From Candidatus Berkelbacteria bacterium (GTDB taxonomy: Bacteria > Patescibacteriota > UBA1384 > 2-12-FULL-50-11), in assembly GCA_024654065.1 (NCBI GenBank), contig JANLIQ010000069.1, positions 1-7,886 of the forward strand: a stretch of 7,886 bases of DNA. Reading direction: 5' to 3'. The position numbers were made by a program, and so were the translations under genes. Below, one piece after another: positions 1-4,888 of the stretch (the stretch's first letter is position 1; the number at the start of each line of letters is the position of its first letter). The notes below the pieces were generated by a model. The model saw only the letters and a list, made by a program, of their open reading frames with translations. It was not told the origin of the DNA and made no database searches.

Positions 1-1947
1 AATAAAGTTCTCCGTAGTTTCTGTAAAGTTTCTTGTAACAGTAATCGTTGAGGAACCAGCGGCAAAATCTGTATTTGCCGCGTTAGCGATAGTGAAGTCT
101 CTGGTAACGGTGAGGTTGTTGTTGTTGGAGTCGACGTTGCCGGTTGTGATAATGAAGTCGTTGGCCACGGCCATAGTCGCTTGAATCTCCCAGTCGTCGG
201 TAGCAGTTGCGTCGGTGGTATTGAAAGTAACATTATGAAAAGCGGACGTGCCATTGAGAGTTCCAGAAAGAGTTTTGCCGGTGGCGGCAGTGAAAGTACC
301 AGAGTTGGACCAGTTGCCGGAAACGGTGATGGCGTTGGTGGTGGAGACGGTGAGAGTGCCACCGACGTCGATTGTCACTCCGGCAACGGTAACGGAAGCG
401 ACATCTTGGGTAATAGTGTGGGTATTGAGGATCTGAACGGTGTCAGCGGCTTGAGGAACAGTAAATCCGCAGTTCGTCCAGTTTGCTGCATCGCTCCAGT
501 TACCGGTGGCAACGGACTGGCAGGCGTTGTCGGAGGCGATAAGCCATTGTCTGGACTCCGTCCAGACAGAATTTTCGATTTTCGAATTTTGAATTTCGAG
601 TGAATTTTGATTGTCCGAATTTTTAATGATTTGGTCATTTGAACTTGTTTGGGATTTGGGATTTGGGATTTGGGATTTTACTTCAGCGGGTCCGAGTTCA
701 AACAGAAACGGCGAGATATTTGGGGTTTTGAAGGTGTAGGACAAGTCGACAGTCTGTCCTTCCTTAGCGTCGAATGACCATGTGAGCTTTTTCGAATTAT
801 CGGTGTCAGTAATTTTGAATTCTGAATTTTGAATTTCGAGTGAATTTTGATTGTCCGAATTATTAGTAATTTGATCACTCGAATTTGATTCTAAATTAGA
901 AATTTGAAATTCGGATTTCGTGTCAGTCACCTCGAATGAACTTGGGACAGATTCAGTCAACTGGTAAGAACCGCTTTTGTTAATTTCTAACAGTAGATGT
1001 GACTGATACGACACGGGGGGGTAGGTTCGGGTAGCACCGACTCGTTGGAGATAGAAATCCTGATCGGCCTTAACGCTGAACTGATCGTGAAGGGTTCGGC
1101 TGCCTTCTCCTGCTTTAGCGACAATTTTTACTCTGTAGTCGCCTTCGACTGATGGTTTGAAGTTGGCCTGGTAGTCGGGGTTGTCAGTTTTGCCGTAAAC
1201 TTCGCAGTCTTTGTTGACTTTGACCGTGCCGTCCGCGGTGGTTAATGTTGTAACTTTGTTTGTCGGGTCAGTTACTTCTACAGTCACAGCCGCTGTACAG
1301 ACCATTTTGCCGCGATCATCAAGCACAGCGAAGCTGAAGAAAGCATCTTTTCCAACGGGGTAAATAGCGTAGTCAGGGTTAAACGCTAGAACGCCCCAAA
1401 GAACTTTCTGGTCGTTGAGGACCTTGCCGGTATCTTTTTGAATCGTTTCGACTTTATAGGCGCCAGCCGTCAGCCCTTGATCTTTTGACTCGATAGTTAA
1501 GGCGTCGTTGCTTGTTGAAACAGAAATATCATCGGTTCGGTCTTCGGCGCCGACTTCTTTGACAAGCTTAACTTCAGTCTGGCTGGTGTTGGTATCGGAT
1601 TTCTCGAGCTTGATAGTATCTTCGGCCGGTACAACTTCATAATTACCCTTGAAATACTCGTTGGGCTGACTGCTACGATTGGCCACTTCGGCAACGGAGA
1701 GAAACTGTGAGTCGATGTTGGTAGTTTCTGGGATCTTCATTTGACTCGTATTGTCAGGATTATCGGCCTTGTCGATTTGAGCTCGGATCGGGGCAAAGTA
1801 GGCCAGCACCCCAAGCCCGATAACTAGAGCAAAGAAGATAGAGAAAAATCTAACCGGGTGATAAGCATATTCAGACAATACGGTCGCCTTGGTCTGACGA
1901 TAGACCCCATCAAGACGAGTTTTGGCTTTTTCAACCTGCGCCGTCAT
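1..1947 (-). CDS. Large membrane-anchored surface protein with beta-rich repeats, C-terminus beyond window
   Basis: An uninterrupted minus-strand frame runs from an ATG at 1947 to base 1 with no stop, giving at least 649 residues; the C-terminus lies outside the window. A Shine-Dalgarno-like GGGAGG sits about 7 bases before the ATG. Residues 1-31 are hydrophilic and basic, residues 32-52 (VRFFSIFFALVIGLGVLAYFA) form one membrane helix, and the rest should be outside the cell. Residues ~100-340 look like beta-sandwich (Ig-like) domains. Residues 390-420 and 461-473 (ISPFLFELGP ... WTESRQWLIASD) resemble a module I recall from CPR surface proteins. From ~480 onward the chain is Thr/Val/Asn-rich with a GNWSDAANW motif and short repeating strands, suggesting a beta-helix or adhesin-like stalk. 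Asn/Ser-rich repeat linkers occur at ~357-382 and ~437-458. The start overlaps the upstream small ORF by ATGA. Probable role: cell-surface adhesion or envelope structure, which is inference. Confidence 0.85.
   Translation of the reverse strand, partial: MTAQVEKAKTRLDGVYRQTKATVLSEYAYHPVRFFSIFFALVIGLGVLAYFAPIRAQIDKADNPDNTSQMKIPETTNIDSQFLSVAEVANRSSQPNEYFKGNYEVVPAEDTIKLEKSDTNTSQTEVKLVKEVGAEDRTDDISVSTSNDALTIESKDQGLTAGAYKVETIQKDTGKVLNDQKVLWGVLAFNPDYAIYPVGKDAFFSFAVLDDRGKMVCTAAVTVEVTDPTNKVTTLTTADGTVKVNKDCEVYGKTDNPDYQANFKPSVEGDYRVKIVAKAGEGSRTLHDQFSVKADQDFYLQRVGATRTYPPVSYQSHLLLEINKSGSYQLTESVPSSFEVTDTKSEFQISNLESNSSDQITNNSDNQNSLEIQNSEFKITDTDNSKKLTWSFDAKEGQTVDLSYTFKTPNISPFLFELGPAEVKSQIPNPKSQTSSNDQIIKNSDNQNSLEIQNSKIENSVWTESRQWLIASDNACQSVATGNWSDAANWTNCGFTVPQAADTVQILNTHTITQDVASVTVAGVTIDVGGTLTVSTTNAITVSGNWSNSGTFTAATGKTLSGTLNGTSAFHNVTFNTTDATATDDWEIQATMAVANDFIITTGNVDSNNNNLTVTRDFTIANAANTDFAAGSSTITVTRNFTETTENFI
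548..568. repeat. Perfect 9-bp inverted repeat inside the surface-protein gene
   Basis: TGTCTGGAC and GTCCAGACA are perfect reverse complements separated by the 3-base loop TCC. They lie in coding sequence for the WTESRQW part of the surface protein, 15 bases from the edge of the AT-rich 38-bp repeat. It could be chance in coding DNA or a fold-back site linked to the neighbouring repeat insertion. Confidence 0.6.
584..621. repeat. 38-bp AT-rich direct repeat, copy 1
   Basis: Identical over 38 bases to 824-861, and the similarity continues more weakly to about 645. The copies are exactly 240 bases apart, so both are read in the same frame and encode SDNQNSLEIQNS on the minus strand. The motif is built from GAATTTT/GAATTTC units. 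Confidence 0.9.
651..678. repeat. Tandem heptamer GGGATTT, four copies
   Basis: Four perfect adjacent copies of GGGATTT. Read on the minus strand within the surface-protein frame they give KSQIPNPKSQ-like sequence. Because the unit is 7 bases, three units restore the frame, so copy-number change here would shift the frame unless it occurs by threes. Confidence 0.9.
824..861. repeat. 38-bp AT-rich direct repeat, copy 2
   Basis: Exact match to 584-621. The protein segment around it (SDQITNNSDNQNSLEIQNSE) closely matches the one around copy 1 (NDQIIKNSDNQNSLEIQNSK), so this is an internal duplication in the Asn/Ser-rich linkers that flank the segment at ~385-425 of the surface protein. Confidence 0.9.
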
Positions 1948-2177
1948 CTGGTTCCCTCCCGCTTTCCAATCCTAAAAGGCCAGGCCTTTATGGGGTAGCA
2001 GTCAGTCAGGAATTTGATACTTTCCAATATTGACATTCCTTGCGAGATCGAATACACTGACTGGGAAATAGCAACCGAATACTGCCCGTATCGGGTGGGT
2101 GGTCGTCGAAAGACAGCATAGGTTGTTCCTCCCTCTGCTCCGAGCTGAAATGCTTGATAGTAAGGAGGTCTTTTCAT
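1944..2177 (-). CDS. Hypothetical 77-aa protein ahead of the surface-protein gene
   Basis: ATG at 2177 with GGTG about 8 bases upstream; the stop TGA overlaps the surface-protein ATG as ATGA, a junction typical of translationally coupled genes. The product starts MKRPPYYQAFQLGAEGG, has no membrane helix or family motif I recognise, and contains one Cys. Its last ~20 codons are read through a copy of the transposase-associated palindrome (1974-2010), so the C-terminus (TDCYPIKAWPF) is repeat-derived. This suggests a gene whose 3' end was altered by the repeat, or a non-genuine frame across a 5' leader. The ATGA junction favours translation; lack of a recognised family argues for caution. Confidence 0.4.
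   Translation of the reverse strand: MKRPPYYQAFQLGAEGGTTYAVFRRPPTRYGQYSVAISQSVYSISQGMSILESIKFLTDCYPIKAWPFRIGKREGTR
1974..2010. repeat. Transposase-associated palindromic repeat, copy A (solitary)
   Basis: Perfect palindrome AAAGGCC-A-GGCCTTT at 1975-1989, followed by ATGGGGTAG and GTCAGTCAGG. The same core and the same 3' extension recur at both ends of the transposase gene (4082-4128 and 4820-4853), in the same orientation. This copy has no adjacent transposase, as expected of a REP-like sequence mobilised in trans or a remnant of an excised element. Confidence 0.75.
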
Positions 2178-2208
2178 AGATTTTTCACCAAATTGTCCGG
2201 ATTATCGC

Positions 2209-2236
2209 TTGACAAAGTGTGGGATTTTGATATATT
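2209..2236 (+). promoter_or_regulatory. Promoter-like sequence facing the 3' end of the NYN gene
   Basis: A consensus -35 TTGACA (2209-2214), a 16-base spacer and TATATT (2231-2236) read on the plus strand. Nothing long is encoded downstream on that strand; the transcript would begin near 2243 and run antisense to the NYN coding sequence. An ATG at 2245 opens a 32-codon frame (to 2343). It could drive an antisense RNA or be a chance match. Confidence 0.35.
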
Positions 2237-2880
2237 CATCCTACATGCCCTCCGGACGCCGGAGGGCGCGTTCGTTTATCAGACACCTTTTTAAGCAGGG
2301 GATGGAAATCAATAACTTTGAGGTATTGAAGCTTACTGCCTAAACTAGGACGGATTGTTTTCTGGAAATGATCGTTAAGATCGTAAACTAACCGATGATT
2401 GGCCTTAAAAGCAATTGCCCAAGGAAAGCGCGAGCTCAAACAAACCATAACAACAGTTTTCTTGAATTTCTGGGTCGTTTCAACCGCATAGAGTAAATCA
2501 GCGTCACCGGTAACGATAATTGCCGTGTCGTAAGTATCAACACAGGCACCGACGACCATGTCGATACCCATGTGCATATCGACACCTTTTTCCTTGCCAG
2601 TAGTTTTGGAAAAGTGACCCTGGTAAAAGGTAAGATTCTTAGTGTCCTTTGTGCTGTCAAAGAACTCTTTTTGAGTTCGGGCTAGTAGTTTCCTCTTCCG
2701 GGTGTCTTTCTGGTCAACCTGCATATAGGTGCCGTAAAAATTGATGCAATCTATTCTTATTTCTTTCTCTATTGCGGTAAGGAACTCACTAAATTTAAAA
2801 TATTGACCTGGCTTCAAAATTTCGTCGATACCTCCAAAAAGGTTAGAGCCGTCAACGAAGGCGACTACTCGTTCAGTCAT
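2236..2880 (-). CDS. NYN-domain (LabA/DUF88-like) PIN-fold nuclease
   Basis: 214 aa. The first strand carries FVDGSNLF (residues 8-15) with Asp10 and Asn13; KGVDMHMGIDM gives Asp101 and Asp107; IIVTGDADLL gives Asp126 and Asp128. This spacing of acidic residues is the metal-binding centre of NYN/PIN-fold ribonucleases of the LabA/DUF88 group, and none is missing, so the protein is predicted to be an active RNase in the cytoplasm; its RNA target is unknown. The length fits a single-domain family member with a basic, Pro/Gly-rich tail. ATG 2880 is preceded by GGGGGTG about 4 bases upstream and overlaps the stop of the upstream 47-aa ORF by 8 bases, so it is likely translated from the same message. 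The last codons include a strong GC-rich hairpin (2248-2266). Confidence 0.85.
   Translation of the reverse strand: MTERVVAFVDGSNLFGGIDEILKPGQYFKFSEFLTAIEKEIRIDCINFYGTYMQVDQKDTRKRKLLARTQKEFFDSTKDTKNLTFYQGHFSKTTGKEKGVDMHMGIDMVVGACVDTYDTAIIVTGDADLLYAVETTQKFKKTVVMVCLSSRFPWAIAFKANHRLVYDLNDHFQKTIRPSLGSKLQYLKVIDFHPLLKKVSDKRTRPPASGGHVG
2248..2266. other. GC-rich hairpin at the 3' end of the NYN gene
   Basis: CCCTCCGG and CCGGAGGG are perfect 8-bp arms around the loop ACG. The hairpin encodes part of the C-terminal RPPASGG of the NYN protein. No T-run follows on the minus strand, so it is a poor intrinsic terminator but could protect the mRNA end or impede polymerase. Confidence 0.5.
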
Positions 2881-3016
2881 CTAGCACCCCCGATGACATT
2901 TCGGTAATAATTTGATATCGTGTTGAAACAATGGCTTCGGCCTCGCCCTCGTAATAGAAGGGGCAAACTTCGAATTTCTTTCTTGCTACCGGCTGTATTC
3001 CTGTCATGCTTTTCAT
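2873..3016 (-). CDS. 47-aa hypothetical protein overlapping the NYN gene
   Basis: A 48-codon frame begins at ATG 3016, overlapping the preceding ORF's stop as ATGA, and ends at 2873, overlapping the NYN start by 8 bases. The product (MKSMTGIQPVARKKFEVCPF then YYEGEAEAIVSTRYQ) has a basic N-terminal third and an acidic, aromatic C-terminal part. There is no membrane segment or recognised domain. The nested overlaps on both sides are the main evidence that it is translated, by coupling. It could alternatively be an antitoxin-like partner or a remnant; neither is shown by the sequence. Confidence 0.45.
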   Translation of the reverse strand: MKSMTGIQPVARKKFEVCPFYYEGEAEAIVSTRYQIITEMSSGVLDD

Positions 3017-3183
3017 AGCAACGCAACCCCGGGTTTACCTGGGGCTTGTTTATTATTCAGGCCAGTTTCCCTCTCTCGTTGATTCAGGTAAAGGCCCGAA
3101 GCATCTACAAACGAGCCAACCTTCTTTCCTTTTAGTTTGTCAAAGGTTTTACTCAGCGCTTTATCAAGTTTGGCACTAGCCAT
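3013..3183 (-). CDS. 56-aa hypothetical protein, first gene of the NYN operon
   Basis: ATG 3183 follows an in-frame TAG two codons upstream, so this is the earliest possible start; GGGGGAG lies about 10 bases before it. The product begins MASAKLDKALSKTFDKLKGK, a Lys-rich helix-like stretch, followed by GSFVDASGLYLNQ. That motif resembles the first NYN strand (FVDGSNLF in the neighbour), so the gene may be a truncated or decayed NYN paralogue, or a small protein sharing the motif by chance. It ends in ATGA overlap with the 47-aa ORF, making a three-gene overlapping set with the nuclease. Confidence 0.5.
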   Translation of the reverse strand: MASAKLDKALSKTFDKLKGKKVGSFVDASGLYLNQRERETGLNNKQAPGKPGVALL

Positions 3184-3273
3184 ACCCTAAAACTCCCCCT
3201 CTCCCCTGTAAGTGGATAACTTCAAACCCTCCATGTATATTCACCATGCCCATTTTTTATGGGTTCGTCAAGG

Positions 3274-3301
3274 AAATTAACAGGTTCGAAATTGATTGAC
3301 A
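3274..3301 (-). promoter_or_regulatory. Weak promoter candidate for the NYN operon
   Basis: On the minus strand TTGTCA (3301-3296), a 16-base spacer and TTAATT (3279-3274) precede the 56-aa gene by about 90 bases. The -35 is good and the -10 poor. The rest of the 164-base gap (3184-3347) holds only a small CCCAT/ATGGG hairpin near 3249-3263. Confidence 0.25.
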
Positions 3302-3347
3302 AACAGCAGAAAAAGCTAACTGGTTAGTCCTTGGAAAATGTTATCTG

Positions 3348-4028
3348 CTACTTTTTGACGCGGGTGTAGCTGGCGGTGAGTTTGCTTTTGCCGATCGAAT
3401 TGTCCTCAATTGTTTTTTTCGCTTCCGCGAGGCCGGCATCAGAAGTAATTGCCAGAGAATCTTTTTCGATGAAGTAAAGAATAAAACTATATTTATGAGT
3501 TTCACCTTCTGGCGGGCATGGACCACCGTAGGCGAAATTACCAAAGAGGTTGCGGCCAATTGTCCCGGGCGGGCGAATACCTTGAGTGAATCTTGTCGTT
3601 CCGACAGGGATATTCCAAACCATTAAATGAGCCGGGTTTGGGAGGTCTTTAAACTGTTTCTTATCTAAATCTTGATCCTCGACGATAAAGGCCAAACTTT
3701 TTGTTTCCTTGGGGGTATCTTTTATTGTGAACTCTGGACTGAGGTTGTCGCCATCACAGGTAAACTGGGCCGGCAGTGTTTCGTTATTCTTAAAAGAAGG
3801 ACTATTAAGTTTATTAGTAGTCTCGAAATCGGCACGACGCTGATTGTTCCATGCTAAACCCGAGACGCCAACAATAATCAGTAAGATAAACATGGCTATG
3901 TTGTAGGGATTTCGGAAAAAGCGAAGTATCCATATCTGTGGTCGTCTCGGTAGCCAGCTCAAAATGATGGTTATGTGAGTTAGCCTCGGCAGTCGTAATT
4001 TTGGAAATGATACTTTCGATAGTCGCAT
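3348..4028 (-). CDS. Membrane-anchored YbhB/YbcL-type PEBP-family protein
   Basis: 226 aa from ATG 4028. Residues 1-40 are basic; residues ~43-60 (NIAMFILLIIVGVSGLAW) form a membrane helix, and the following domain is predicted outside the cell. The domain shows PEBP/Raf-kinase-inhibitor-like hallmarks: FTCDGDNLSPEF (89-100), HLMVWNIP (134-141) and YGGPCPPEGETHKYSF (167-182), which form the small anion or ligand-binding pocket. The usual DPDAP loop is replaced by EDQDLDKK (117-124). Bacterial members are of uncertain function, so only the fold is asserted. The start is unclear: a TTG at 4049 would add 7 residues, and ATG 3893 would begin just before the membrane helix; none has a strong Shine-Dalgarno. 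The region between this gene and the upstream transposase contains hairpin copy B. Confidence 0.82.
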   Translation of the reverse strand: MRLSKVSFPKLRLPRLTHITIILSWLPRRPQIWILRFFRNPYNIAMFILLIIVGVSGLAWNNQRRADFETTNKLNSPSFKNNETLPAQFTCDGDNLSPEFTIKDTPKETKSLAFIVEDQDLDKKQFKDLPNPAHLMVWNIPVGTTRFTQGIRPPGTIGRNLFGNFAYGGPCPPEGETHKYSFILYFIEKDSLAITSDAGLAEAKKTIEDNSIGKSKLTASYTRVKK

Positions 4029-4081
4029 ATTCTTAAGTAACCCTAACAAGCTCTAAAGCACAAGCTGTATGGTTTCACCTG

Positions 4082-4120
4082 CCACCACACCATAAAGGCC
4101 TGGCTTTTATGGTGTGGTGG
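4082..4120. repeat. Transposase-associated palindrome, copy B (extended 39-nt hairpin)
   Basis: CCACCACACCATAAAGGCC pairs with GGCTTTTATGGTGTGGTGG across a single T, 19 positions with only one G-T wobble. It abuts the transposase stop codon (4121-4123), and GTCAGTCA at 4120-4127 matches the extension of copies A and C. It probably marks the 3' end of the element and could also end the transposase mRNA, though no T-run follows. Confidence 0.85.
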
Positions 4121-4789
4121 TCAGTCAAGAATGAGATGTTTGATTGGCTCCAATTGTTCCTCGGCGTAATCTTCAACGAATTTGACATAACTTTTCACGG
4201 AATTACGCTGACGACTATCTTGGAAGAAACTCAAAATCATTTTCTCATTGAGCCAAGGCCGGACAGATTCACCTAAGTAGCTTGGATAGGACGAGTATTT
4301 GAAGCTTGAAAGACTGGTAATAGGTACCCCTAAATCAGTCGGATTGAGGTGGATATACCTGGACAGGTGAACGAGCTGCTCATCAGTCTTGATTGTCACT
4401 GCTTTGTACCTCCCCTGGAATAAGCTACCTACTCGGTTGTAACGTTTATTGAAATAAACACTGTAGCGCGTGGACAGCGATTGGAGAAATTCTTTCATAG
4501 CACTGATATTTTCTTGCTTAATTAAGAGGTGGAAGTGATTAGGCATTAGTACATATGCCCCAAGCTGAATGACATCGGCGTAGCACTTGGTTTGGTACGC
4601 TTTTTGGTCGGACTGACTCAAATTTGGAGAGTTATCTAATGAAGGTGGGGTAAGGTATTGGCGGAGATAACCAAGGAAAACTTTATAATCCTGATCTGAA
4701 TCGAAGATAGTCCTCTTCTCAACACCTCGATTGTAGACATGGTAATATCCCTTCTCAATATAAGTTTTTCGGGAGTTTCGTTGGGGCAT
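4121..4789 (-). CDS. REP-associated tyrosine transposase (RAYT, Y1_Tnp/IS200-like)
   Basis: 222 aa from ATG 4789 (MPQRNSRKTYIEKGYYHVYN). The typical N-terminus YYHVYNRGVEKRTIF is followed by the HUH metal motif in MPNHFHLL (His85 and His87), then GSLFQGRYKA and RYIHLNP, whose Tyr145 is the probable nucleophile. These proteins cut and join single-stranded DNA at hairpin ends, and the gene is flanked by such hairpins. All key residues are present and the frame is intact, so it may be active. The frame extends upstream to GTG 4816 (9 extra residues), but ATG 4789 is preferred: it starts the conserved N-terminus and has TATTAT ending 6 bases upstream, with no Shine-Dalgarno, suggesting a leaderless message. 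GGGG-CATAA-CCCC forms a small hairpin over this start. Confidence 0.9.
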   Translation of the reverse strand: MPQRNSRKTYIEKGYYHVYNRGVEKRTIFDSDQDYKVFLGYLRQYLTPPSLDNSPNLSQSDQKAYQTKCYADVIQLGAYVLMPNHFHLLIKQENISAMKEFLQSLSTRYSVYFNKRYNRVGSLFQGRYKAVTIKTDEQLVHLSRYIHLNPTDLGVPITSLSSFKYSSYPSYLGESVRPWLNEKMILSFFQDSRQRNSVKSYVKFVEDYAEEQLEPIKHLILD

Positions 4790-4795
4790 AACCCC

Positions 4796-4801
4796 ATAAT
4801 A
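4796..4801 (-). promoter_or_regulatory. -10 element of a leaderless transposase promoter
   Basis: On the minus strand TATTAT is followed by GGGGTT and then the ATG at 4789, so transcription would begin at or next to the start codon. The -35 region would fall at the edge of repeat copy C and is only T-rich (TTTTTG, 17-base spacing). Confidence 0.45.
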
Positions 4802-4819
4802 CATACAGTTACTCACTTC

Positions 4820-4853
4820 AAAAAGGCCTGGCCTTTATGGGGTGGGAGTCGGG
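4820..4853. repeat. Transposase-associated palindrome, copy C
   Basis: AAAGGCC-T-GGCCTTT perfect palindrome at 4822-4836, then ATGGGGTGGGAGTCGGGCAG, aligning with ATGGGGTAGCAGTCAGTCAG of copy A. It lies between the divergent starts of the transposase (4789) and tig (4889), so it occupies the shared control region. Confidence 0.8.
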
Positions 4854-4882
4854 CAGACACGCAGTTACTTCTCTGTTATTAT
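4854..4882 (+). promoter_or_regulatory. Promoter of tig, leaderless layout
   Basis: CAGACA (4 of 6 consensus) at 4854-4859, a 17-base spacer, then extended -10 TGT-TATTAT at 4874-4882. The ATG at 4889 follows after six bases, at the expected transcription start. The -35 abuts the border of transposase repeat copy C. Confidence 0.55.
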
Positions 4883-4888
4883 TGGGCA

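Larger units (their letters stand above)
4082..4853 (-). mobile_element. IS200/RAYT-like single-gene element with flanking palindromes
   Basis: One Y1-type transposase gene bracketed by copies B and C of the same hairpin core, both in the same orientation. IS200/IS605-type and REP-associated transposases recognise subterminal hairpins as single strands, and direct rather than inverted end hairpins are expected for that mechanism. Exact borders cannot be set because no target duplication is produced by this family. Confidence 0.65.

Noticed and set aside
181..603. Plus-strand 140-aa frame rich in Gly/Ser/Val
   Set aside because: It is exactly antisense, codon-aligned, to the surface-protein frame; its low-complexity composition is the mirror of Thr/Asn/Val repeats.
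651..861. Possible CRISPR-like array
   Set aside because: The repeats are a 7-base tandem and two 38-bp copies 240 bases apart, with no regular spacers and no cas genes.
375..878. Minus-strand frames at 375-638 and 678-878 sharing IRTIKIHSKFKI
   Set aside because: Both are another frame of the surface-protein gene; the shared peptide comes from the 38-bp DNA repeat, not from paralogous genes.
3311..3330. Terminator after the PEBP-family gene (CTAAC-CA-GTTAG then CTTTTT on the minus strand)
   Set aside because: The stem is at most five base pairs with a two-base loop, too weak to call, although the T-rich tail is suggestive.
3672..3857. Plus-strand 61-aa frame
   Set aside because: Antisense to the PEBP-family gene, with no ribosome-binding site or recognised motif.
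4739..4888. N-terminal extension of trigger factor from 4739
   Set aside because: The extension is antisense to the transposase start and crosses repeat copy C; the conserved trigger-factor N-terminus begins at ATG 4889.
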